Shown: one piece after another, positions 27,600-34,994 of the stretch
Layout of the letters: every line of letters starts with the position of its first letter
Numbering within the stretch: the stretch's first letter is position 1
Source of the DNA: Bowdeniella nasicola
GTDB lineage: Bacteria; Actinomycetota; Actinomycetes; Actinomycetales; Actinomycetaceae
Reading direction: 5' to 3'
Assembly (NCBI GenBank): GCA_030537895.1
Contig: JAUNVA010000001.1
Location: 186,001-250,000 of the forward strand
Length of the DNA: 64,000 nucleotides
Program-made: the position numbers and the translations under genes
The notes under the pieces: model-generated
The model's database searches: none
The model's input: the letters and a program-made list of their open reading frames with translations, nothing else
Told to the model about the DNA's origin: nothing

Positions 27600-28130
27600 T
27601 TAGTCCGTGAAACCCTGACGGTCTGGCCAGACCACGAGGATTCCGAAATTGACGGCCCAGTTCGCCACGAGATAGGCCAAGGGCAAGAACAGCAGAAGGT
27701 TCCACGTGGCTGCGAGACCGATCGTGGCCCCATTGGGCACGAGGGGAGGGGTACCAAGCGTGCCGCCGAGGTAGCACAGGAGTGCGACCGCGCTGATGGC
27801 GCTGCCGAAATCCCAGATTCGCCAGCGCGTGAACAACGCTAGGAGTACATAGCTAAGGGACAACACCACGACGACGCCGAGCGCAAGGGCTGCGTACGGG
27901 AAAGGGGGCCGGGTGAAAGCGATGACGCCAGCTGCGATTCCGATTCCGCTGACGAGTGCCACGAGGATGGCCTTTGTTAGGCGCGGCAAGTCGAAACGGA
28001 AGTAGCGCAGGAGGTGGGCGCGTTTCCGGCCCGGCCGGATGTGGTGGCGAACCGCCTCCGTGGCATTGGGCGTCCCGACGGCGTTTGGTCCACTGGTGTT
28101 CCCTTGTGGGGGAGCATCGATGATGTTCAT
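27600..28130 (-). CDS. Four-helix membrane protein heading the molybdo-cytochrome operon
   Basis: A 176-residue protein. The ATG at 28130 has AGGAGAGG just upstream and is preferred to an in-frame ATG at 28157. A 35-residue polar N-terminus is followed by a basic segment (RPGRKRAH) and about four hydrophobic helices. No family is recognised. It lies 12 bp upstream of the fusion oxidoreductase gene and is presumably an extra membrane subunit. Confidence 0.7.
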   Translation of the reverse strand: MNIIDAPPQGNTSGPNAVGTPNATEAVRHHIRPGRKRAHLLRYFRFDLPRLTKAILVALVSGIGIAAGVIAFTRPPFPYAALALGVVVVLSLSYVLLALFTRWRIWDFGSAISAVALLCYLGGTLGTPPLVPNGATIGLAATWNLLLFLPLAYLVANWAVNFGILVVWPDRQGFTD

Positions 28131-28205
28131 TGGCCTCTCCTTGGTGTCTATTCGCAACGCTGCGGTACGAGGCTGCGGGTGCTGCCAAGACTGTGAACAC
28201 TATCA

Positions 28206-28222
28206 GTTCAAAGTGCTTGAAC
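28206..28222. promoter_or_regulatory. Candidate operator, GTTCAA-N5-TTGAAC
   Basis: A perfect 6-bp inverted repeat with a 5-bp spacer (17 bp in all), 76 bp upstream of the molybdo-cytochrome operon start. The size and symmetry fit a dimeric helix-turn-helix regulator. It resembles an FNR/CRP-class box in layout but not in consensus. Confidence 0.4.
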
Positions 28223-28304
28223 CTAATCCATTCTTCATGATTATTTCGGTCCTCCACGCCTTGAGATGAGAACCCAAGGCAGGGTGCGAGAATCTGGTAC
28301 ATTC

Positions 28305-28331
28305 GTCCTAAAAATGTCCAGATTTTGGGAC
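28305..28331. promoter_or_regulatory. Candidate operator, GTCC(T)AAAA...TTTTGGGAC
   Basis: Arms GTCCTAAAA (28305-28313) and TTTTGGGAC (28323-28331) match with one mismatch, and an additional GTCC half-site lies at 28316. It sits in the divergent interval between the molybdo-cytochrome operon and the NIF3 gene, in an unusually AT-rich patch for this genome. Confidence 0.4.
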
Positions 28332-28409
28332 TCGTCAACACACTTGAATGAGCCCTTCCTGAAGTCCCGCCTTTCGCGGGTTGAGCCGCCGTGCGGGTAG
28401 GCTGAGAGC

Positions 28410-29249
28410 GTGTCACACGCATCGTTGGGCGACGTGATCGCCGAGATGGAAGCTGCCTTTCCCCCGAGCTATGCCGAGGGGTGGGACTCGGTGGGTCTGA
28501 TCTGCGGGGACCCCACGAGGATGGTCGGCACAGTCCACTTCGCACTCGATCCGGTGGCGGCCACCGTCGATGAGGCCCTCACCGCCGGTGCTGACCTGCT
28601 CATCACCCATCACCCGCTCTACCTTCGGGGAACCGATACGGTCTCTGCCGCGACGCCCAAGGGCGCACTCATCCACCGGCTGATCGAAGGTGGATGTGCG
28701 CTCTTCAACGCTCACACGAACGGCGACGCCGCGAACGAAGGGACGGCTGTGGTACTGGCCGATCTTTTCGAACTGACCGAGGTTTCCGTCGTCGAGCCAT
28801 CACATATTGGTGAGGATGTTGGTCTCGGGCGCATGGGGCGCCTGCCCCATTCCATGCGTGCCGCAGAGCTCGGCCGCCTCATCGCGCAGCGGCTGCCCGC
28901 CACCGCCCGCGGGGTCGCACTTGGGGGTGACCCGCAACGCATGGTTGAGTGGCTCGCCGTGTGTCCCGGGGCAGGCGACAGCTCGCTCGAGCGGGTCCGC
29001 GCGCTCGGCGCTGATGCCATGCTCACCTCGGACCTCCGCCATCATCCGGCCCAGGAAGCTCTCGCCTATGAGGACAGCCCGGTCCTGTTCGATGCCGCTC
29101 ACTTCGCCACGGAATCGCCGTGGCTCGCTCGTGCCGCAACCGTACTTGAGCGCGCTGCCGCACAACGCGGTTGGGCACTCGAGATCACGGTCTCTAGCCT
29201 GACTACCGACCCGTGGACCACCCTCTATCTCCCGGAAGGATCGTCTTGA
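28410..29249 (+). CDS. NIF3-family dinuclear metal-centre protein
   Basis: A 279-residue protein of the NIF3/YbgI/YqfO family (GTP cyclohydrolase I type 2-like). The metal-binding landmarks are LLITHHPLYLRG near residue 70, NAHTNGDAA near 98 and DAAHFATE in the C-terminal half. The cellular role of the family is unsettled. The start is GTG 28410. TAGGCT lies 8 bp upstream with no ribosome-binding site, so the mRNA is probably leaderless. It overlaps the next gene by 1 bp (TGATG) and heads the NIF3, coiled-coil, RNase H operon, a common actinobacterial trio. Confidence 0.9.
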   Translation: MSHASLGDVIAEMEAAFPPSYAEGWDSVGLICGDPTRMVGTVHFALDPVAATVDEALTAGADLLITHHPLYLRGTDTVSAATPKGALIHRLIEGGCALFNAHTNGDAANEGTAVVLADLFELTEVSVVEPSHIGEDVGLGRMGRLPHSMRAAELGRLIAQRLPATARGVALGGDPQRMVEWLAVCPGAGDSSLERVRALGADAMLTSDLRHHPAQEALAYEDSPVLFDAAHFATESPWLARAATVLERAAAQRGWALEITVSSLTTDPWTTLYLPEGSS

Positions 29250-29977
29250 TGAGAGCCCCCGCCGACGAACAAGCCACACTGCTTCCCCTACAGGAACAGG
29301 ATCGGTTGCTCGCCCGTCTGATCACCGAACAGGCGCGGCTGCCGATCCGGGCTCGGCTGGCCGACCTGACGGAAGCCCACGCAGAGGCGGAGCGTGCTGC
29401 GGTGCTCGCCCGCACCGCGGTCTCGGACGCCCGTCGAGAGCTGAGCTTCGCGGAAGGTGAAGTCCAACGGGTCCGTGATCGACGCGAACGCCAGCAGCGC
29501 ACCCTCGATTCGGGGGCGCTGGATCCAAAATCGCTTGTGAACCTGCAGAGCGAACTGGAACATTTGGCCGGGCGCCAGAGCGAACTCGAGGACCTGGAAC
29601 TCGAGGCCATGGAAGGACTCGAAGAGGCTGAAGACGCTGCGCAGCAGGCCGGACAGCGCGTCGAAACGCTGGCTGAAGAAGTCGCCGAGGCGAGTCGTCA
29701 GACGGATAACGACAGTGCAGCTCTCGATGCGAAAATCGCGAAGGCCCGCACCGACCGCGAGACCATTGCGGAGAAAATCAGCGCCGACCTGCTCTCCCTG
29801 TATGAGGAGGTGCGTGCCCGTACCGGCGGTCTCGCCGTCGTGGTACTCGAGGGGACGTGCACGACGCCGGTGACCCTCGACTTTTCGCTACACGAGCTCG
29901 ATGCCATCCGCTCGACTCCCGCCGACGAAGTCTACGTTTCGGAGGAGCACGACTACATCGTGGTGCGTCGGTCGTGA
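29249..29977 (+). CDS. Coiled-coil protein of the C4-zinc-ribbon family, zinc ligands lost
   Basis: A 242-residue protein. Residues of about 15-180 are a long charged coiled coil (many Glu/Arg/Ala heptads). The C-terminal part aligns by eye with the C4-type zinc-ribbon domain of the family found between NIF3 and RNase H genes, including HELDAIRSTPADEV. The two CxxC pairs are degraded: the first reads CTTP, and where the second is expected the sequence is SEEH. The domain therefore probably does not bind zinc. The GTG start of the next gene overlaps the stop by 4 bp. Confidence 0.85.
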   Translation: MRAPADEQATLLPLQEQDRLLARLITEQARLPIRARLADLTEAHAEAERAAVLARTAVSDARRELSFAEGEVQRVRDRRERQQRTLDSGALDPKSLVNLQSELEHLAGRQSELEDLELEAMEGLEEAEDAAQQAGQRVETLAEEVAEASRQTDNDSAALDAKIAKARTDRETIAEKISADLLSLYEEVRARTGGLAVVVLEGTCTTPVTLDFSLHELDAIRSTPADEVYVSEEHDYIVVRRS

Positions 29978-30825
29978 CCTGGGTAATCCACACGGACGGT
30001 GGCTCGCGCGGTAATCCGGGCCCCGGGGCGCTCGGGTACGCGATCATGCGGGATGGCGCGGAGATTGTCGCGGTTGGCGAGTTCCTCGGCACGTGCACCA
30101 ACAACACTGCGGAATACACCGCGGTATTGCGGGCCCTGCAGCACTTCGCGCGGCTTGCAGCGCCCGGTGCCGCAGTGGAGGTACGGGCCGATTCGAAACT
30201 CGTCGTCGAGCAGATGTCGGGGCGCTGGAAGATCAAACATCCGGATATGCGCTCACTCGCGTTCAAGGTGCGGCGGGCCTACCCACCCGAGCTGGTGCGC
30301 TACACGTGGGTGCCGCGCGCCGACAACGCGCGAGCCGATGAGATGGCGAACCGCGCCATGGATGCGCGCGGTCCGGTCGAGGTACTCGCGCCCACCCTGG
30401 AAGGGTCTCAGGCGGCGCCGGCGGCCGGACCGGCCCGCATCGTCGTCGTGGACGCACAGGTCAGCGACGGCACGCTTGCCGTACTCGATCGCCTGAACGT
30501 GGGTGTCGATCCGCGCTTTTCCGGCGTCTGTCTCGTTCATGGTCCGGATGCGCCCGCCCAGCGAGCCGCCGTGCGCATTGCCCGCCATGTGCGCGCCGCC
30601 GGCGCGGTTGATCTGGAGGTAACGGAACGCTCGGTTGGGCGCGGCGAACTGAGTAACCTCGACGGGCTGTCCGGGGTCTGTATCCTCGTCACCTCACACT
30701 GTGCAGATGTCCTGGCCCCACTGCTCGCACGCCGCGCGTGCCTGGCCCTCACCCCCGGCTCCGTGAGTGCACTCGACATTTCCGACGGTGCCATCACCAT
30801 CCGCACTCTGGGGGCTCTCGCGTAG
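29974..30825 (+). CDS. rnhA: RNase HI with a degenerate histidine-phosphatase-like C-terminal domain
   Basis: A 283-residue protein. Residues 1-130 are RNase HI, cutting RNA in RNA-DNA hybrids, with all four acidic residues visible: TDGGSRGNPGPG, NNTAEYTAV, RADSKLVVEQM and RADNARADEMAN. Actinobacterial homologues such as M. tuberculosis Rv2228c fuse this to a histidine phosphatase. Here residues of about 150-283 keep the spacing of that fold (RFSG, TSHCADVLAPLL, SVSALDI) but lack the RHG catalytic motif, reading VVVDAQ where it should start. The start is GTG 29974, coupled to the preceding gene. Confidence 0.88.
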   Translation: MTWVIHTDGGSRGNPGPGALGYAIMRDGAEIVAVGEFLGTCTNNTAEYTAVLRALQHFARLAAPGAAVEVRADSKLVVEQMSGRWKIKHPDMRSLAFKVRRAYPPELVRYTWVPRADNARADEMANRAMDARGPVEVLAPTLEGSQAAPAAGPARIVVVDAQVSDGTLAVLDRLNVGVDPRFSGVCLVHGPDAPAQRAAVRIARHVRAAGAVDLEVTERSVGRGELSNLDGLSGVCILVTSHCADVLAPLLARRACLALTPGSVSALDISDGAITIRTLGALA

Positions 30826-30833
30826 GGCGGAGC

Positions 30834-31568
30834 CTAGGCATCGACGACGAGGGTGAGGCGCGCGCCGTCCTTCGTGTCGGTCAGTTCCGCATCCACGCCC
30901 GGCAGGTCATCCGCGACCCGGAGGACATCGCCGACGTCGTCCACAGGGCCGCCGTCCAAGAGCATCCGGGTGAGCAGGCCACGGTAGTGCTTCGCACGAT
31001 GGGAGACGACCCGGCGGCGATCCCCGTCCCGGCGTTCGACCGTCACCGCGATCCGCTCGATGCTCTCGGGCGGGGTCCACATGCGCTGATAGGGGCCGGA
31101 ACGGCAGTCGATGAGGATCCGCTCGTGGGCTGCCGCGCGATTGAGGGTGTCTGCGAGGCGGGGTTTCCACCAGGTGGCGACCGGGCCTAGCTCGGGGAGG
31201 CGAGCGTCGGCGGGAAGGCGGTAGGGGGCGATCACGTCGTCGGGCCGGACCACCCCGTACAGGCCAGAGAAAATCCAGACGCCGGCGTCCTTCTCCCGTA
31301 GACGTGCAGCCTCGTAGAGCACCCCGGTGTAGATTTCGCGGGCCGGCGCTCCCTCGGTCAGATCCGTATTCCAGGCGAGGTCGGCGCGGGCACGTGGTCC
31401 CACCTTGAGAAGGGTCGCGGCCTCGTCGTCAGCCCCGAGTTCCGTGAGCGCGTGGGCGATCACGGAGCGGGCGGGCGCGAGATTCGCAAAGGCGAGGTCG
31501 GCCGCGACGACCGTCATGGGTGTCGCCGGCTCGGATTTCCCCTCGGACGGTGGCAGCGCGATGATCAT
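30834..31568 (-). CDS. yaaA: YaaA family peroxide-stress protein
   Basis: A protein of about 244 residues of the YaaA/DUF328 family. In E. coli the family member limits free iron during hydrogen peroxide stress. The start is ATG 31568 (MIIALPPSEGKSEP), matching the family's typical opening. Internal landmarks are VWIFSGLYGVVRPDD and the basic SHRAKHYRGLLTR, which corresponds to the family's DNA-binding-like helix-hairpin motif. It is convergent with rnhA, with an 8-bp gap. Confidence 0.88.
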   Translation of the reverse strand: MIIALPPSEGKSEPATPMTVVAADLAFANLAPARSVIAHALTELGADDEAATLLKVGPRARADLAWNTDLTEGAPAREIYTGVLYEAARLREKDAGVWIFSGLYGVVRPDDVIAPYRLPADARLPELGPVATWWKPRLADTLNRAAAHERILIDCRSGPYQRMWTPPESIERIAVTVERRDGDRRRVVSHRAKHYRGLLTRMLLDGGPVDDVGDVLRVADDLPGVDAELTDTKDGARLTLVVDA

Positions 31569-31608
31569 GACAGGGGAGTCTAGCGCGGGTCCCAAACGCG
31601 AGGGGCCT

Positions 31609-31614
31609 TACAAT
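31609..31614 (+). promoter_or_regulatory. -10 element of the RNase P RNA gene
   Basis: TACAAT, a near-consensus -10 hexamer, lies 6 bp before the first base of the RNase P RNA P1 helix. No good -35 is visible. Confidence 0.6.
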
Positions 31615-31620
31615 GGGGGT

Positions 31621-31994
31621 GGGACGAGCTGGCCGGGCGGCCGCGGCAGATGTCGAGGAACGTCCGGGCACCGTAGGACAGGACGGTGGGTAACACCCAC
31701 CCGGGGTGACCCGCGGGCACGTGCAACAGAAAGTAGACCGCCACCCGCGTGAGCGGGAGGTAAGGGTGAAAGGGTGGTGTAAGAGACCACCAGCGTCCCC
31801 GGTGACGGGGGTGGCTAGGTAAACCCCGTCCGGTGCAAGACCACGCAGCAGGCGCATGAGGGCTGTCCGTCCAAGCCTGCGGGTAGGTTGCTCGAGCCGC
31901 GCGGTAACGCGCGGCCAAGATAGATGGTCGCCCCTGGCAAGGCCCGCCGGCCGCGCCAGGACAGAACCCGGCGTACAGGCCAGCTCGTCCCCTC
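31621..31994 (+). ncRNA. rnpB: RNase P RNA, bacterial type A
   Basis: The catalytic RNA that trims the 5' leader of tRNA precursors. The P1 helix is a perfect 13-bp pairing of GGACGAGCTGGCC (31622-31634) with GGCCAGCTCGTCC (31978-31990). Universal conserved blocks are present: GAGGAACGTCCGGGC near 31655, GTGCAACAGAAAGTAGACCG near 31722, GGTAAGGGTGAAA, GGTGCAAGACC, and near the 3' end ACAGAACCCGGCGTACAGGC. The length of about 374 nt is normal. It is divergent from yaaA and convergent with ppgK. Confidence 0.97.
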
Positions 31995-32047
31995 CGCCGG
32001 CTCCGCGGTGGGGCGGGCCAGCGGGCTGCGCGATTAAGGGGACCGGA

Positions 32048-32797
32048 CTAGGTGTAGTTCTCAGCCGCGAGGCGAGCGGCCCCCACGATTCCCGCCTGGT
32101 TGCGCAGCGCCGCCGGCACGATCGGGCAGCGCAACTCGAGGCGCGGTAGGAACTCCTCGTGGTGCTTCGAGACGCCCCCGCCCACAACGATGAGGTCGGG
32201 GGAGAAGAGGGTATCGAGGATGGAGTAGTAGCGCTGCAGTCGCGTTGCCCACGCCTTGAAGCTCAGGTTCTCCCGTTTGCGAGCCGCTGAGGAGGCCCAC
32301 ACCTCGGCGCTTTCACCGTCCAGGGGCAGGTGACCGAGCTCCGTGTTCGGCAGGAGCGTCCCGTTGAAGATGAAGGCGGAGCCGATTCCCGTGCCGAGGG
32401 TCGTAACGATGACGAGCCCCTCCTTGCCTCGCGCCGCGCCGTAGACGCTCTCCGCGTAGCCGGCGGCGTCGGCATCGTTCACGGCGAGGACGCGGTGGCC
32501 GAGCCGAGTCGAGAGCAGGTCGGGAACGTTCACGCCCTGCCAGGACTGGTCCAAATTCGCAATGAAGCCCACCTCGCCGTGCTTAATGGGCGCGGGAAAG
32601 GTCACGCCGACCGGGTCGCCCTCCGCGAGTTGGGCTCCGGCCACGAGCTGCTCACACACCTGCGCGATCGCCTCGGGGGTTGAGGGCTGCGGGGTGGGGA
32701 TCCGCGTGCGGGGTGCCGCAAAATCGCCGCTGTCAAGGTCGACGGGTGCGCCCTTGATGCCGGAGCCGCCAATGTCGATGCCGAACGCGATGGCCAT
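32048..32797 (-). CDS. ppgK: Polyphosphate glucokinase
   Basis: A 249-residue ROK-family kinase that phosphorylates glucose using polyphosphate (and ATP), a typical actinobacterial enzyme. The phosphate-1 motif is [12 protein letters not shown] at residues 5-16. [10 protein letters not shown] carries the catalytic Asp near 108, [14 protein letters not shown] is the phosphate-2 region, and [10 protein letters not shown] follows. The protein lacks the zinc-binding CxCGxxGC motif of many ROK sugar kinases, as expected for PpgK. It lies 10 bp after the map stop in the same direction. Confidence 0.93.
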   Translation of the reverse strand: MAIAFGIDIGGSGIKGAPVDLDSGDFAAPRTRIPTPQPSTPEAIAQVCEQLVAGAQLAEGDPVGVTFPAPIKHGEVGFIANLDQSWQGVNVPDLLSTRLGHRVLAVNDADAAGYAESVYGAARGKEGLVIVTTLGTGIGSAFIFNGTLLPNTELGHLPLDGESAEVWASSAARKRENLSFKAWATRLQRYYSILDTLFSPDLIVVGGGVSKHHEEFLPRLELRCPIVPAALRNQAGIVGAARLAAENYT

Positions 32798-32807
32798 GTC
32801 TCTCCTG

Positions 32808-33683
32808 TTAGGGCAGCGTGAGGATGTCCGCGCCGTCTTCGGTCACGACGAGGGTGTGTTCGAACTGGGCGGTGCGCGAGCCGTCGGCGGTGAGCACGGT
32901 CCACTCGTCGTCCCACTGGTAGGTCTCGGCCGCCCCGAGCGTCAGCATCGGCTCGATCGTGAAGACCATGCCAACCTCCATGACGTCGTCGTAGTCGGGC
33001 GCGGAATCGTAGTGCGGGATGATCAGGCCAGAGTGGAACGCCTCCCCAACGCCGTGCCCCGTGTATTCGCGCACCACCCCGTAGCCGAACCGGGCCGCGT
33101 ACTTCTCGATGACCCGTCCGATGACGTTGACCTCGCGGCCGGGCTTCACGGCCTTGATGCCGCGTTCCATCGCCTTCTTCGTGCGTTCGACCAGCAGGCG
33201 GGCGTCCTCGTCGACATCGCCCACCAGGAACGTGCGGTTGGTGTCGCCGTGGACCCCATCCTTATACGCCGTGATGTCGATGTTTACGATGTCGCCGTCC
33301 TTCAGCTCCGTGGTGTCGGGGATGCCGTGGCAGACGACCTCGTTGATGGAGGCACACAGGGACTTCGGATAGCCCATATAGTGCAGGGTGGAGGGGTAGG
33401 CGTCGTGCGCGATCATGAACTCGTGGCCGATTCGGTCGAGTTCGTCGGTCGTGACACCGGGACGAATCGCGGCACCCACCGCCTCCAGAGCGCGCGCCGC
33501 AATCTGGCCGGCCGCCCGGATCCGCTCGACCGTCTCCGCATCCTTGATATCCGAGGCCGTGACCCGTTCGGGGCCGGTGCGGCCCACGTATTCGGGCCGA
33601 GCGATGTGCTCGGGGACGGTGCGAATCGGAGTCGGTTCGCCGGGTTTTAGCGGTCCGCGGGGGGCTCGATCGGTAGGGGTCAT
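32808..33683 (-). CDS. map: Methionine aminopeptidase, type I
   Basis: A 291-residue enzyme that removes the initiator Met after deformylation. The dimetal ligands are visible in order: [19 protein letters not shown] (two Asp), GHGVGEAFH (His), FTIEPML (Glu) and QFEHTLVVT (Glu). An N-terminal Pro-rich extension of about 40 residues before the catalytic core marks the MetAP1c subclass seen in mycobacteria. It is the first gene of a map-ppgK pair. Confidence 0.95.
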   Translation of the reverse strand: MTPTDRAPRGPLKPGEPTPIRTVPEHIARPEYVGRTGPERVTASDIKDAETVERIRAAGQIAARALEAVGAAIRPGVTTDELDRIGHEFMIAHDAYPSTLHYMGYPKSLCASINEVVCHGIPDTTELKDGDIVNIDITAYKDGVHGDTNRTFLVGDVDEDARLLVERTKKAMERGIKAVKPGREVNVIGRVIEKYAARFGYGVVREYTGHGVGEAFHSGLIIPHYDSAPDYDDVMEVGMVFTIEPMLTLGAAETYQWDDEWTVLTADGSRTAQFEHTLVVTEDGADILTLP

Positions 33684-33801
33684 GACCCGATCCTAAGCGT
33701 TTGACCACCCTCGATTCATCTCGGCACCTCAGCGTGCGCGGTGCCCCGGGCCGGAGCCGGGCCGGCTTAGGATAGGGAGAGCCGCACGGAAGCGAGGAGC
33801 C

Positions 33802-34002
33802 ATGGCCGAGGAGTACTACTACAACCTGGTGACCGGAGAGGTTGAAAAGGGCCGGGCTGCGAGCGCACACAATCGGATGGGCCCCTACTCGAGCCCGGAG
33901 GCCGCCCGCCACGCGATGGAGAAGGCCCAGGCGCGCAACGAATCCTGGGAAGAAGACGATGAGGCCTGGGATTTCTGGGAGGAGCGCGCCGACGACGAGT
34001 AG
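33802..34002 (+). CDS. Small SPOR-like conserved protein
   Basis: A 66-residue acidic protein divergent from map. ATG 33802 has a GAGGAG ribosome-binding site, and TAGGAT at 33770 is a likely -10. The sequence YYYNLVTGEVEKGR followed by GPYSSPEAARHAMEKAQARN resembles the short SPOR-like proteins that accompany map in many actinobacteria. The acidic Trp-rich tail is WEEDDEAWDFWEE. No function is known. Confidence 0.85.
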   Translation: MAEEYYYNLVTGEVEKGRAASAHNRMGPYSSPEAARHAMEKAQARNESWEEDDEAWDFWEERADDE

Positions 34003-34091
34003 GTCGCCGAGCGGATCCGCGCGACCCGGCGGCGGACCCGAGGAATGGCGGTGGGGCGCCGCGCGAGTCGAGGGTGCAGCCCGCGCTCCGG

Positions 34092-34994
34092 TTAGGAACT
34101 AAACGAGTGCTCCTCGTCGGGGAAGGTCCCCTCGGCGACCTCGTGCTTGTAGGCCCGGGCGGCGGCGTACAGCTCCGCACCGACCTGCCCGAACTGCTTG
34201 GCAAACCGTGGCGACCAGTCTGTCATGCCCGCCATATCGGTCCAGACGAGCACCTGGCCGTCGCACTGGACGCCCGCGCCGATCCCGATGGTGGGGATGG
34301 CGAGGACCTCGGTGATGCGGGCAGCCACCGGTGAGGGCATCATCTCCAGAACCAGCATGACGGCGCCCGCATCCTGCAGGGCGAAGGCATCATCGACGAG
34401 TATCTCGATGGCGTCCTCCTCGCGGCCCTGCACACGCTTGCCACCCAGCATGTTCTCCGACTGTGGGGTGAATCCCAGGTGGCCGACGACGGGGATCCCC
34501 GAGCGCGTGAGCAGCCGGACGTGCTCCGCAAGGTGGGCGCCGCCCTCGAACTTGACGGCGTGCGCACCGCCCTCCTTCAACATGCGTACCGCCGAGGCGA
34601 GGGCGAGCGTCGGGCTCGCCTCGTAGGACCCAAACGGTAGATCGGCGATCACCATCGCGCGCGTCGCCGCCCCTGATACGGCGCGCACGGCCGGCACCAT
34701 CTCGTCGAGGGTCACGGGGATGGTCGAGTCGTAGCCGAACATGGTGTTGCCGATTGAGTCGCCGACGAGCAGCGTGTCGATGCCCGCCTCGTCAAAGATG
34801 CGGGCCGTCACCGCGTCGTAGGCGGTGAGCATCGAGATCCGCTCGCCGCGCTCCTTCCACGCCTTCAGGTGGTGCACCCGCACCCGGGACGGCACCGGCA
34901 CCCCCTGTTTGCCATCCTTCGGTTGGCCCTGCCCGAGCGCGACCCCGAACGGCGGGGTGGCGGGGACGGGATTGCTCGGGCTTGGGCTGGTCAC
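34092..34994 (-). CDS. panB: 3-methyl-2-oxobutanoate hydroxymethyltransferase
   Basis: A 300-residue first enzyme of pantothenate synthesis, transferring a hydroxymethyl group from methylene-THF to ketoisovalerate. The family motifs VGDSIGNTMFGYDSTIPVT (metal Asp) near residue 78, ADLPFGSYEASP near 118, KFEGG and GHLGFTPQ are intact. An N-terminal extension of about 40 residues precedes RISMLTAYDAVTARI. The start overlaps the nadE stop by 4 bp. Confidence 0.95.
   Translation of the reverse strand: MTSPSPSNPVPATPPFGVALGQGQPKDGKQGVPVPSRVRVHHLKAWKERGERISMLTAYDAVTARIFDEAGIDTLLVGDSIGNTMFGYDSTIPVTLDEMVPAVRAVSGAATRAMVIADLPFGSYEASPTLALASAVRMLKEGGAHAVKFEGGAHLAEHVRLLTRSGIPVVGHLGFTPQSENMLGGKRVQGREEDAIEILVDDAFALQDAGAVMLVLEMMPSPVAARITEVLAIPTIGIGAGVQCDGQVLVWTDMAGMTDWSPRFAKQFGQVGAELYAAARAYKHEVAEGTFPDEEHSFSS

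Noticed and set aside
28206..28222. Calling the palindrome an FNR box
   Set aside because: The FNR consensus TTGAT-N4-ATCAA does not fit GTTCAA-N5-TTGAAC in half-site order or spacing.
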